64,000 nt of DNA from Phycisphaerae bacterium (lineage in GTDB: Bacteria > Planctomycetota > Phycisphaerae > FEN-1346 > JAACEH01). The notes below the pieces were generated by a model. The model saw only the letters and a program-made list of their open reading frames with translations, was not told the origin of the DNA and did not search any database. The DNA is taken from assembly GCA_012729015.1 (NCBI GenBank), contig JAAYDY010000101.1, positions 215,726 to 279,725 of the forward strand. Direction: 5' to 3'. Position numbers and translations under genes: made by a program. Below, piece by piece: positions 26,307 through 35,038 of this stretch; position 1 is the stretch's first letter, and every line of letters starts with the position of its first letter.

Positions 26307-27992
26307 ATGAGGATTCTGACGACGTTGCTGATGGCTCTTGTGTCTGTGGGGGTATGGTCCGGCTGCGCGGCGGCCCAGGAGAAGCTTGAACCGATCCAGA
26401 AGGTGGAAATCGGCGACAACTGCGAGCTTCGCGTCAACGGCAAGCCGTTTCTGCCGATTGCCGTCTGGCTCCAGGACCCGAAGAACTTCCCGGCTGTTCG
26501 CGAGGCCAACATCAACGTCGTTGGGGGGTACTACTGGAGCAAGGACGAAGACAGCGGCCTCGGCGGCACCAAGAGCGTCAGCGAGTACGGCGCCAAGGTC
26601 TGGGAGGCGGGCTTCTACTTTGTGGCGTCGCACATGGTGGACCATCTGGGATCGGCCGACGACCTGAAGGCTTTGCCCGGCCTGCTGGCGTGGATTCACG
26701 ACGACGAGCCCGACCTGCCGCGCACGGAGACCGACGCCAACGTTGCCCCCGGCAAGCAGATGAAGGTCAACGCCGGCACGCCCTTTGCCCGCATCGTGGA
26801 CGGCGTGAATCACAGTTGGACGGTCCTGCAACCGTTGGCCGGCGGCGAATTCACGATCGTCCCCAAGGAGCCGGTGACCGTCGTCAGCCTGGCTGTCTGG
26901 CCGACGATCTCCGAGGGGCTGGCTGTGGCCAAGGAGATGGAATTCCTGGGTGACGGGAAGTTGCTGCTGAAGGTGACGCTTGAGAACAAGAAGGGACAGC
27001 AGAAGTTCTCACTGCCCGAGCCGGCGACCTTCAAGGAACTGACGGTGAAAGTGCTTTCGGAGTACCCGGGCGCCCAGGGCTGGGGCTCGATCAGCGAGGT
27101 GGAGGGGTTCGACGCCGAGGGCAGGAATCTCCTGCTCAGCAAGCCGCGCACCGTGCCGAAGATGACCGTCGAGGAGGTGGCGCGCGACTACCAGCTCATC
27201 AAGCAGACGGACCCCTCGCGGCCGGTGATGATGAACCTGACGGCCAAGTTCATGAAGGAGCGGCAGGAGTACGCCGATGAGGCCAAGCAGGCCATGTACC
27301 CCGGTTACATCGCCCACTGCGACCTCGTGGGCTTCGACATCTATCCCGTGTACGGCTACAACATGCCGAACAAGATCTACTGGGTGGCTGACGGCGTGAC
27401 GGAGTTGCGGGCCCTGGCCGGTCCGAAGAAGCCCGTCTATGCCTGGATCGAGACCAACAGGGGCAGCCCGTGGATCAAGGACTACAGCAAGCAGATCGAC
27501 GTGCGTCCCGAGTACACCCGGGCCGAGGTCTGGATGGCCCTGATCCGCGGCGCCACGGGCATCGCCTACTTCACGCACGCCTGGCAGCCCGAGTACACGC
27601 AGTTCGCGCCCAAGGGCGAGATGCTCAAGGAACTGGCCCGCCTGAACGCACAACTGACGCGCCTGGCTCCGGCCATCCTCGCCCCGGCGGCCAAGGCGAA
27701 GGTCGCGATGACGTTGTCCGATGACATGGCCTGCCATGTCAAGGCCACGGAGCTGGACGGCGCCCTCTACATTTTCGCCCAGAACATCGACCTCGGCGCC
27801 GACGCGGCGAAGATGAAGCAGGGCCAGGACATCACGCCTCGCGGCGGCAAGGCCACGATCACCGTCGAAGGGCTCAAAGCCGGAGCGACCATCGAGGTCG
27901 TGGACGAGGGCCGCACGATCACGGCCGACGACGGCTCGTTCAGCGACGAGTTCAAGCCGTTGGCTGAGCACGTGTACAAGATGGTCCGCTGA
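26307..27992 (+). CDS. Exported glycosidase-like TIM-barrel protein with inserted beta domain, paralogue 2 of 3
   Basis: 561 aa. Signal sequence 1-24 (VWSGCAAAQ), possibly a weak lipobox. It shares the framework LRVNGKPFLPIAVWLQDPKN, WIHDDEPDLP, VGFDIYPVYGYN, YAWIETNRGSPW and AEVWMALIRGATGIAYFTHAW with its neighbours. About 130 residues (~165-295) inserted after the DEPD motif form a beta-sandwich of the discoidin (F5/8 C) type, a usual carbohydrate-binding add-on. It ends with a small domain, GLKAGATIEVVDEGRTITA. The start at 26307 follows GGAGG. Confidence 0.72.
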   Translation: MRILTTLLMALVSVGVWSGCAAAQEKLEPIQKVEIGDNCELRVNGKPFLPIAVWLQDPKNFPAVREANINVVGGYYWSKDEDSGLGGTKSVSEYGAKVWEAGFYFVASHMVDHLGSADDLKALPGLLAWIHDDEPDLPRTETDANVAPGKQMKVNAGTPFARIVDGVNHSWTVLQPLAGGEFTIVPKEPVTVVSLAVWPTISEGLAVAKEMEFLGDGKLLLKVTLENKKGQQKFSLPEPATFKELTVKVLSEYPGAQGWGSISEVEGFDAEGRNLLLSKPRTVPKMTVEEVARDYQLIKQTDPSRPVMMNLTAKFMKERQEYADEAKQAMYPGYIAHCDLVGFDIYPVYGYNMPNKIYWVADGVTELRALAGPKKPVYAWIETNRGSPWIKDYSKQIDVRPEYTRAEVWMALIRGATGIAYFTHAWQPEYTQFAPKGEMLKELARLNAQLTRLAPAILAPAAKAKVAMTLSDDMACHVKATELDGALYIFAQNIDLGADAAKMKQGQDITPRGGKATITVEGLKAGATIEVVDEGRTITADDGSFSDEFKPLAEHVYKMVR

Positions 27993-28084
27993 TTGGGCGT
28001 CGCCGCTGGCTGCGGCCGGTGTTGAACCAGACGTTGGCGGCGGATCGACTCTGTCGCCCTGTGGATACGGAAGGAGAGGCGACC

Positions 28085-29359
28085 ATGGGAACCCTGTCTT
28101 GTGTGAAGCTGGCTGCGGCCGGTGTGGCCGTGCTGGTGCTGGCCGGCGGCGCGGCGGCCCAGGAGAAGCTCGACCCGATCAAGAGCGTCAAGATTGGCGA
28201 GAACCGCGAGTTCGTGGTCAACGGCAAGCCGTTCCTGCCGATCATGTCGTGGCTCCAGTCCCCGAGCCGATACGCGACGCTTCGTGGCATGGAGTTCAAC
28301 ACGTTCTGCGGAACGGGCAAGGCCAAGGAAGCGGCTGCGGCGGCACAGGCGGCCGGCGGTTATCTGATTCCCGGTTTTACGCCGGATCTGACTAATCACG
28401 CCTATGTTCTTGCATGGATCCACGGCGACGAGCCCGACATGCCCCAGAAGAGCAAACAGGCGGCCACGCCCGACCAGATCGAGGGCCGCAAGGGGGGCCG
28501 TGGCCAGTCGGCCAGCTTCGAGCCCAGGCATCCCCCGGCCGAGACGATGGCCTACTACAAGCAGGTGAAGGCCGCCGACAAGACGCGACCGGTCTTGATG
28601 ACGTTTACGGGCCATTTCTATCGCGGCATCCAGACGCATTACACCGCCGAGATGCAGGACAAGCTCTATCCGGCCTACATCAAGGCGGCCGACGTGGTGG
28701 GATTCGATATCTATCCCGTGTACGGTCATGGTCGTCCGGGCTGGCTCAACCAGCCGGCGGACGCCGTGAAGCAGTTGTGCGAGATGGCCGGCCCGCGACC
28801 GGTCTACGCGTGGATCGAGACCCACAAGGGAAGCCGGTGGATGACCTACGAGAAGCAGCCCGACGTCTTGCCCATGCACACCCGGTTCGAGGTGTGGGGA
28901 GCGCTGATCAACGGGGCGACCGGCATTGGGTACTTCACACATGCCTGGAGGCCGTCGGAAACGGAATTCGCCCCCACGCCCGAGATGCAGGCCGAGTTGA
29001 AGCGTCTGAACGGACAGATGGCCCGGCTCGCCCCGGCGATTCTCGCCCCGGCGGCCAAGGTCCGCGTGGCCGTGGCCATGGACGACAAGCTGCCCGTGCA
29101 GTTCAAGGCCACGTCGTGCGACGGAGCGATCTACCTGTTCGTCCAGAACCGCGACCTGGGGCCCGACGCTGAGAAACTGGGGCAGTTCCAGCCCATCAGT
29201 CCTCGCGGCGGCAAGGCCAGGATCTCCGTGGACGGCCTGAAGGCCGGAACCGTTGTGGAGGTGGTGGACGAGGACCGCACGATCACGGCGAAGGCGGGGC
29301 ACTTTGAGGACGAGTTCAAGCCGCTGGCCGAGCACATCTACAAGATTCCGCAGAAGTAG
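28085..29359 (+). CDS. Exported glycosidase-like TIM-barrel protein, paralogue 3 of 3
   Basis: 424 aa with a Sec signal peptide (1-25, ending GGAAAQEK). It carries the shared motifs VVNGKPFLPIMSWLQSPS, WIHGDEPDMP, VGFDIYPVYGHG, YAWIETHKGSRW, FEVWGALINGATGIGYFTHAW and the C-terminal GLKAGTVVEVVDEDRTITA. It lacks the inserted beta domain of paralogue 2, to which it is otherwise closest. The start at 28085 follows AAGGAGAGG. The three genes lie head to tail and are probably expressed together. Confidence 0.72.
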   Translation: MGTLSCVKLAAAGVAVLVLAGGAAAQEKLDPIKSVKIGENREFVVNGKPFLPIMSWLQSPSRYATLRGMEFNTFCGTGKAKEAAAAAQAAGGYLIPGFTPDLTNHAYVLAWIHGDEPDMPQKSKQAATPDQIEGRKGGRGQSASFEPRHPPAETMAYYKQVKAADKTRPVLMTFTGHFYRGIQTHYTAEMQDKLYPAYIKAADVVGFDIYPVYGHGRPGWLNQPADAVKQLCEMAGPRPVYAWIETHKGSRWMTYEKQPDVLPMHTRFEVWGALINGATGIGYFTHAWRPSETEFAPTPEMQAELKRLNGQMARLAPAILAPAAKVRVAVAMDDKLPVQFKATSCDGAIYLFVQNRDLGPDAEKLGQFQPISPRGGKARISVDGLKAGTVVEVVDEDRTITAKAGHFEDEFKPLAEHIYKIPQK

Positions 29360-29507
29360 GCTCCAGGCGGCGACGGTGTTCATCGGGCGGTCTCCCAGGC
29401 CGGGGGACCGCCCGACGTTTTGGCGGCAGTTCGTCTGGACGTGTGGCCCCGACGGGGTACAATCGTCTGCCGCGACCGAGCAAGGGCGCTCGGCACGATG
29501 GCTGTGC

Positions 29508-29527
29508 GTCGGGTCTGTTGACCCGAC
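29508..29527. repeat. Single hairpin of repeat family B
   Basis: GTCGGGT-CTGTTG-ACCCGAC: a perfect 7-base-pair stem with a 6-base loop, equal to one of the two hairpins in the units at 390-462 and 5875-5946. Confidence 0.6.
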
Positions 29528-29552
29528 CGACCTACTACTGCCGCGACCGGGT

Positions 29553-29576
29553 AGGGTGGCTGCTTGCAGCCACCCT
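29553..29576. repeat. Perfect inverted repeat
   Basis: AGGGTGGCTGC TT GCAGCCACCCT, an 11-base-pair perfect stem 26 bases after the family B hairpin. It lies in the leader of the activase gene and could act as a terminator-like or REP-like hairpin. Confidence 0.5.
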
Positions 29577-29612
29577 TCGGTTGCGATGACGGTGGCACGG
29601 AGAAAAACGCCT

Positions 29613-30377
29613 ATGTACCTGGGCATCGACAGCGGATCGACGAGTACGAAGCTGGTCGTTGTGGACGGCGGCGGCCGCATGGTTGCTCACGGTGTGGCTG
29701 AGACGGGGACCGACTGTAACGAGACGGCCTCGCGATTGTGGGATCGCCTCTGCGCGACATCGCGGCTCTCTCGCGGCGCCTTGCGGGCTGCTGTGGCCAC
29801 GGGTTATGGCCGCGGGCGGATCGCCATGGCCGAGCGGCGCGTCACGGAAATCACCTGCCACGCCGTCGGCGTGCATCACCTGGTCGCGGCGGCACGGAGC
29901 GTGATCGACATGGGCGGGCAGGACAGCAAGGTCATCCGCCTCGACGAGGCCGGCCGCGTAGAGGACTTCACCATGAACGACAAGTGCGCCGCCGGCACGG
30001 GACGGTTCCTGGAAGTGATTGCCCGACGGTTCAACCTGACGGTGGACCAGCTCGGCGACCTGGCCGTGGGCGACGCGGCGCCCATCGCCATCAACGCCAC
30101 CTGCACGGTGTTTGCCGAAACGGAGGTCGTGGGCCTGCTGGCCGAAGGGCACCCGCGCGAATCGATCCTGGCCGGGATCCATCTGGCGCTGGCCCGCCGT
30201 GTGGCAGCCATGTTCGACCTGGTGGGCGCTCGCGGCCCAGCCGCCTTCTCCGGCGGCGTCGCGCTGAACCCCGCCATGGTGCGGGCGCTTCGCGGCTGCA
30301 TGGCCGAGCGGGTGGACGTTGTGCCGCACCCGCAACTGACCGCCGCCCTCGGCGCCGCACTGATTGCCGCCGGCTGA
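29613..30377 (+). CDS. CoA-substrate-specific enzyme activase (BcrAD/BadFG, HgdC type)
   Basis: 254 aa, the usual size. ASKHA ATPase fold: phosphate-1 loop GIDSGSTSTKLVVVD; the cluster-binding segment NDKCAAGTGRFLE with the first cysteine; and NATCTVFAETEVVGLLAEG with the second. These proteins use ATP and a dimer-bridging [4Fe-4S] cluster to send an electron to 2-hydroxyacyl-CoA dehydratases or benzoyl-CoA reductases. No partner dehydratase is nearby. The ATG at 29613 is preferred to 29586 because homology starts at MYLGID and GGAGA precedes it. It implies anaerobic capacity. Confidence 0.9.
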   Translation: MYLGIDSGSTSTKLVVVDGGGRMVAHGVAETGTDCNETASRLWDRLCATSRLSRGALRAAVATGYGRGRIAMAERRVTEITCHAVGVHHLVAAARSVIDMGGQDSKVIRLDEAGRVEDFTMNDKCAAGTGRFLEVIARRFNLTVDQLGDLAVGDAAPIAINATCTVFAETEVVGLLAEGHPRESILAGIHLALARRVAAMFDLVGARGPAAFSGGVALNPAMVRALRGCMAERVDVVPHPQLTAALGAALIAAG

Positions 30378-30420
30378 CCGGCCGGTCGTGCATCGGGCAA
30401 TCCGCCGGGCACTGCTGGAT

Positions 30421-30462
30421 GAAAAACCATGGCCACCGTCGGCGACCGCCCGGTGGCCATGG
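30421..30462 (-). terminator. Terminator of the leftward envelope operon
   Basis: An 11-base-pair perfect stem, CCATGGCCACC (30427-30437) with GGTGGCCATGG (30452-30462). On the minus strand it is followed by a T run (complement of GAAAAA at 30421-30426). It separates the convergent activase and PAP2 genes. Confidence 0.7.
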
Positions 30463-30500
30463 GCTTCTGGTTGTCTGTGCGGCGACTGACGCTGAGGTCG

Positions 30501-31577
30501 TCAGAACTGCTTCGTGAACAGCAGTCCCGCGCCGCCCTCCGGGGCGGCATAGGGGATGACCGTGAAGCCGCCGACTTCGATCATGCGGCCTTGGGCGACG
30601 CTGTGGCCGATCACCGAGCCGAGCACCGCGCCGAAGATGACGTCGCTCAGCCAGTGCTCGCGGTCGTCCAGGCGGCCCGTGGCCACCCAGCCGGTCAGCA
30701 GGTACAGCGGCACGCCGGCCTGCCAGCCGTAGTACTCCCAGGCCACGGCCGCCACCGTCGCGGTGCTGCTGGTGTGGCCGCTGGGCCAGGCCCAGTCTTC
30801 GCCGTTGGGGCTGTGGTCGTTGGCCGCGAGCTTCAGGCCCATGGTCGTCGCCCCGGTCAACGTCAGCGCCTGCGTCAGCGATTTCGAGAAGGCGTAGGTC
30901 TTGTCGTCGCCGGTCTTGAGGCTCAGGCCGTAGGCCACCGCGGCGAAACCGAAGTGCAGTGTCGGGTTGCCGGCGACGGAACTGAAATCGTCCTCTTCCT
31001 TGAAGATGTTGCTCTTGGACCCACGGTGGAACGACTCGTCCACGTGATGGTCCCACGATCCGCGGCTGATGGCCGACAAGCCGCCGGCGCCGGCCAGCAG
31101 CACCAGCGACGGCACGTTCACGCTGTCCTTGGTGGCCTTCCACAGCTCCTTCGGGAACAGCCGCACGTCGTCCTTGAACACCTCGCCGGCGGAGCGTCCG
31201 GCCAGGGGCTTCTGCCACCAGGCGCCTCCATCGCCGGCCGGCTCGTCGGCGGGCGGGGCGGCATCCGTCGGTTGGGCCGCGCCGGCTGCTGTGTCGTCCC
31301 CGGCCGCGAAAACGACCGCGGGCATCAGCGTGCGGCCTTCGTCGCGCGCGGCCAGGCCTTCGGCCGACCAGGCGGGCTGCCGATGCAGTTCCGCGCGCAG
31401 CCGCTCGCCCTCGGTCACAGCCTCGCCGCAGCGGGTCTGTTCGCGGACCGCGACGCGCTGCCGCACCACGGAGTGGAGCCCGAGCGCCGTGGACCGCGAG
31501 CTTTGCGAGGACGTGTTGCAGCCGGATACCACCACAGCCGCCACAACGGCGACGATGCATGCGCCAGACAGTCTCAC
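30501..31577 (-). CDS. PAP2-superfamily phosphatase lipoprotein
   Basis: 358 aa from a GTG at 31577, preceded at 6 bases by AAGGGA; a longer reading to 31631 is possible. Lipobox VVSGC. The PAP2 core lies at ~225-335: WPSGHTSSTATVAAV (motif 2) and RLDDREHWLSDVIFGAVLG (motif 3) carry the catalytic histidines. The first motif is weak (KLAANDHSPNG in place of K-x6-RP). PAP2 enzymes remove phosphate from lipids such as phosphatidate or undecaprenyl pyrophosphate. Last gene of the pyrG-side envelope set and next to an unrelated HAD/lipin-like lipoprotein. Confidence 0.82.
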   Translation of the reverse strand: MRLSGACIVAVVAAVVVSGCNTSSQSSRSTALGLHSVVRQRVAVREQTRCGEAVTEGERLRAELHRQPAWSAEGLAARDEGRTLMPAVVFAAGDDTAAGAAQPTDAAPPADEPAGDGGAWWQKPLAGRSAGEVFKDDVRLFPKELWKATKDSVNVPSLVLLAGAGGLSAISRGSWDHHVDESFHRGSKSNIFKEEDDFSSVAGNPTLHFGFAAVAYGLSLKTGDDKTYAFSKSLTQALTLTGATTMGLKLAANDHSPNGEDWAWPSGHTSSTATVAAVAWEYYGWQAGVPLYLLTGWVATGRLDDREHWLSDVIFGAVLGSVIGHSVAQGRMIEVGGFTVIPYAAPEGGAGLLFTKQF

Positions 31578-31593
31578 GGTCGGTCCCTTTCGG

Positions 31594-33036
31594 TCATGGT
31601 TTCGGCAGTTTCTCGCGTGACGTGCGGTCATAGTACCACATCCTCGTCGGCTGATAGTACTCGAAACGCGTGTCGCGGCGCACGATCCGGTCCACGGTCG
31701 TTTCGGATGTTTCGGCGGTGAAGCGGCGCACCGTGTGGATGCGCATGACGCGGCGCGGGTCGGCCCCGGCCTTGACGTCGTCGGCGCGGAGCAGCAGCTC
31801 GACGTCGGCCTCCCTGCGATGCCGTTCGGGCCGCGTCTGCACGATCGTCACCTCGTTCAGCGCCCAGTCCTCGATCGGAAACGCCAGCAGCGACGCCAGC
31901 CCGTACACCCAGCTCTCGAACCGGATGACGATGCGGCCGCCGCGCTCGTTGACCAACTGGACCCGCGTGGTGTCGGCCTCGTCCGACTCCGACGACAGCA
32001 GATTCACGCGAACCCGCCCCTGGACCGTGACGACCGGAGCCATCGCGTGGATGGCGTCGATGCGGACCTCCTGCCCGGGCTGCACGTCGATCACCAGACT
32101 CACCATCTCCTGGTCGTCCAGGCGCCCGAGTTCCATACCCACGAGGTAGAACTTGTTCCACTGCTCCAGCACGCGGGCCATGTTGTTCAAGGCCAGCGGC
32201 ACCGCCTTCAGGGCCGTCGTGAGCTTCTCGTTGGCCGGCGGACGACGGTCGCCTTCGGCCGCCCGGCGCTGCTCCAGCAGCACTTCCTGCAACTGCCGCT
32301 CGACGCCCACGACCGTCGGCGGCCCCGACTCGAAGATGCGCAGCACCTCGTCGGTGGCTCCGGGCGGCATCGTCAGGTTCGCCAGGCGAAACGCACCCTG
32401 AAGGGCGAACTCGACCGGCAGCCGCTGTTCGCTCGGTGTGTTCAGGAGCCGCTCCCCATGACCGGCCTCCACCTCCATGCGCTTCATCAGGTAGGTGATC
32501 ATGGATCGAATGACCGGCGCCACCACGGCCGCGTCGGTCCCGCCGCCCGGCCGCGACCGCGGATCGATGGCCGCCTCCCCGCGATCCAGCACGTACAGCA
32601 CCGCCAGGATGCTCGCCGTGTCGCGGACCCACTCGTGGCGACCGGCCTCCGTCGGGTACGCTTCCGCCTTGCGACTCCAGACCTTCATCCGTTCGCCGAT
32701 GTCGCGCAACATGTCGGCCACCGAGCCGGCCACCTCGTCCGAGATCAGAAGCTGGAGATCCTCCTGTCGCGTGAACATGTGGCCTCGCAGGGCCGCCAGG
32801 CTCAGCACGCTGCGATGCAGGCTCTGCTCGCGGATCATCAGGATGCGGCTCGGAATCGTCTGGCCGCCGACCTGGAGCGCCAGCGGCTCGGCGCTCTGCC
32901 ACAGGTTGTCCTGCGTCTGGAACAGCTCGTCGATGCGCCCTGGTTCCAGGGCCCGGTTGCTCATGCAGCCGGCGAACACCAGCGGCGTCAGGACCGCCAC
33001 CGCCAGAGACGCCAGAGGCCGAAAGGAGTGGCTCAT
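31594..33036 (-). CDS. Lipoprotein of unknown function
   Basis: 480 aa with lipobox VFAGC. I do not recognise the family. The first half is helical with several charged amphipathic stretches (EDLQLLISDEVAGSVADML; LKAVPLALNNMARVLEQW). The second half is beta-rich (VSLVIDVQPGQEVRIDAI; GRVRVNLLSS). Its ATG overlaps the TGA of the HAD-type gene before it (33033-33036), so translation is probably coupled, and the PAP2 gene starts 16 bases after it. It is likely an outer-membrane or periplasmic partner of the two phosphatases. Confidence 0.75.
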   Translation of the reverse strand: MSHSFRPLASLAVAVLTPLVFAGCMSNRALEPGRIDELFQTQDNLWQSAEPLALQVGGQTIPSRILMIREQSLHRSVLSLAALRGHMFTRQEDLQLLISDEVAGSVADMLRDIGERMKVWSRKAEAYPTEAGRHEWVRDTASILAVLYVLDRGEAAIDPRSRPGGGTDAAVVAPVIRSMITYLMKRMEVEAGHGERLLNTPSEQRLPVEFALQGAFRLANLTMPPGATDEVLRIFESGPPTVVGVERQLQEVLLEQRRAAEGDRRPPANEKLTTALKAVPLALNNMARVLEQWNKFYLVGMELGRLDDQEMVSLVIDVQPGQEVRIDAIHAMAPVVTVQGRVRVNLLSSESDEADTTRVQLVNERGGRIVIRFESWVYGLASLLAFPIEDWALNEVTIVQTRPERHRREADVELLLRADDVKAGADPRRVMRIHTVRRFTAETSETTVDRIVRRDTRFEYYQPTRMWYYDRTSREKLPKP

Positions 33037-34064
33037 GGCTTGGCCTCCCCGGAGCCGTTGCCCGACGATGCGCCGCCGCCGTTGCCGTTCTGCGTCATCG
33101 CGGCCGCTGCCTCCTGGGCCCGCTGATTCGCCAATTGCGACAGACGCTCAATGGCCTGCGACGGAGGATAGCGCTTCTCCTGGAACAGCACCTCCTCCAC
33201 CTGCAACCAGTTGTCCACCACGTCCACCTTCTCGGGCAGGCGCCGCAGACGCTGAATCCAGATCCGCACCACTTCGGCCGTCGGCATGTCGTCCGGGTGA
33301 ATGATCAGCACCGCCCGCATCTGGTTGTCCAGGTACACCTCGGCGTCGCTGACCTTGTCGCCGATGCCCAGCGTGATGCCGGGAAACGACTGCTTCAGTG
33401 CGTGGACGCGGGCGTTCTTGAACTCGCGACTGCCCTTGATGAACTCCGAGAGCGTGCTCACGAGCAAGGGCCCGAGCGGATAGTCGTACTTGCGGAGCCA
33501 CTGCTTGGACTGCTCGGTGAACATGTCGGGCCGGTGCGTCAGGTAGATGACCGTGCGGTCGCGCGTCAGGCGATGGAGCACCTGCTGGCTGTGGTCCATC
33601 GGCTCGGCCCGGCCGGCCATGACCTCCGCGAAGCCGCTCTGGACGACCGTGCGGTCGAGGTCCACCACGGCCATCGCCTTCTCGCGCGGCCAGGCCGCCA
33701 CCACGATCTCCACCGCCGGGACGGCATACTTGCGAACGTCCGGGTCCTCAAGACGGGCCAGGATCACGTGGTTGCCTTCGCCCTGCGGCTTGAAGGCGAT
33801 TTCGGCAAGCCCCTCGTCGTCGGTCCGCACCCCGCCGATCCGCAGGTTTGACTCGTAGAACCCGATGAGGTAGCCCTCCATGCCCTTGAGGTAGTCGCCC
33901 CCCTGGAGCCGCGCCGTCAGCATCACCTCCTGGTCCGGGTAGGCCAGCGTGTCGAATCCCTGAAGAAGCAGCCCGCTTCGCACCTCGGACGTCGGCTGGC
34001 AGCCGGCGAGGGCCAATGCCGACGCCGCCCATACCAGAGCGACCCAATGCCTTCGATCTCTCAT
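33033..34064 (-). CDS. HAD-superfamily lipoprotein, lipin/LNS2-like (putative phosphatidate phosphatase)
   Basis: 343 aa, lipobox ALAGC. After an Ig-like beta domain (~25-120; YPDQEVMLTARLQGGDY), the HAD core shows VVDLDRTVV (catalytic DxDxT), VIYLTHRPD (motif II Thr) and LGIGDKVSDAEVY (motif IV), as in the LNS2 domain of lipins and APP1-type phosphatases. Both motif I aspartates are present, so it may be active. The protein ends in a low-complexity Gly/Asn/Ser tail. It would hydrolyse a lipid or other phosphate in the periplasm. The ATG at 34062-34064 is chosen for the signal sequence. Confidence 0.75.
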   Translation of the reverse strand: MRDRRHWVALVWAASALALAGCQPTSEVRSGLLLQGFDTLAYPDQEVMLTARLQGGDYLKGMEGYLIGFYESNLRIGGVRTDDEGLAEIAFKPQGEGNHVILARLEDPDVRKYAVPAVEIVVAAWPREKAMAVVDLDRTVVQSGFAEVMAGRAEPMDHSQQVLHRLTRDRTVIYLTHRPDMFTEQSKQWLRKYDYPLGPLLVSTLSEFIKGSREFKNARVHALKQSFPGITLGIGDKVSDAEVYLDNQMRAVLIIHPDDMPTAEVVRIWIQRLRRLPEKVDVVDNWLQVEEVLFQEKRYPPSQAIERLSQLANQRAQEAAAAMTQNGNGGGASSGNGSGEAKP

Positions 34065-34129
34065 GGATGCCTTTCTCCTAATGCGGGGACGAAGACGTGA
34101 CGCCGCGCGGCTCGGACGCCTGGCGGCTC

Positions 34130-35023
34130 TCACTTGGCCGACGACTTGGCAAACTGTTTGACCAGGCTCTGACGCGACAAGACTTTCTGCCGATACGCGT
34201 CGGTGCCGACGATCAGTCGCGGGTCGTTCGGGGCCGTCGGATACTTCTCCTGGATCGTTGCCCGGATCGCCTCGATGCGGTTGTCCGGGTTCGGATGTGT
34301 CTTCAGAAACTCCGGTCCGCCCGAACCGGCCTGCTGCTCCATCCTCACGAACATCTCCATCACGCCCACCATGCCCATCGGCTGATAGCCGGCCCGGACC
34401 ATGTAGTCCAGGCCGTATGTGTCTGCCTGAGTCTCGTGCTTGCGGCTATAGCGCAGGTCCGCCAGGTTCGCCACCAGCCCGGCCACCTGCTCGGCCGTCG
34501 AGGACGAGCCCTCGGCCCCGGTCTTGCCCCGGCTGAGCGCGGCCGAGGCGATCGAAATCAGCACGCTCACGCTCATCTGCCGCGAAATCTGCTGCGCGCT
34601 GTGCCGCGCCGCCACGTGTGTCGCCTCGTGGGCCAGCACGCCGGCCAGTTGCGACTCGTCGCTCAACTGGAACAGAAGACCGCGCGTAATATAGATGGGG
34701 CCGCCCGGCAGGGCAAAGGCGTTCACCACGTCGCTGTCGAGCACCGTGAAACCATACTCGTACGGATATTCGCCGCTGGCCGCCTGGGCGGCGATCTTCG
34801 CGCCCACGCCGCGAACGTACTCCTGCATCACCGGGTCGGCGTACGGGCCGCCGAACTCCTGCGCGAACTGCGGCGCCGCCTCCTGCCCGAGGGCCACCTC
34901 CTGCTGCGGCGACAGGAACATCAGCGTTCGTTCCTGCGTGACGGGATTCGTCGAACACCCGCCCGCCCCCAGCGCCGACAGAACCAACACCGCCGCCACA
35001 GACGTCCATCGCATGCGTCGCAT
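34130..35023 (-). CDS. M48-family zinc metalloprotease lipoprotein
   Basis: 297 aa with lipobox GAGGC. The active site is VLAHEATHVAARHSA (HExxH; the usual glutamate is present) with the third ligand in RKHETQADTYG. The conserved NAFALPGGPIYITRGLL segment and a C-terminal HPNPDNRIEAI motif match BepA/LoiP-type proteases that degrade misfolded outer-membrane proteins. It starts 15 bases after the DUF1844 gene and is followed by the HAD-type lipoprotein after 65 bases. Confidence 0.92.
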   Translation of the reverse strand: MRRMRWTSVAAVLVLSALGAGGCSTNPVTQERTLMFLSPQQEVALGQEAAPQFAQEFGGPYADPVMQEYVRGVGAKIAAQAASGEYPYEYGFTVLDSDVVNAFALPGGPIYITRGLLFQLSDESQLAGVLAHEATHVAARHSAQQISRQMSVSVLISIASAALSRGKTGAEGSSSTAEQVAGLVANLADLRYSRKHETQADTYGLDYMVRAGYQPMGMVGVMEMFVRMEQQAGSGGPEFLKTHPNPDNRIEAIRATIQEKYPTAPNDPRLIVGTDAYRQKVLSRQSLVKQFAKSSAK

Positions 35024-35038
35024 GGAAATCCCTCCCCG

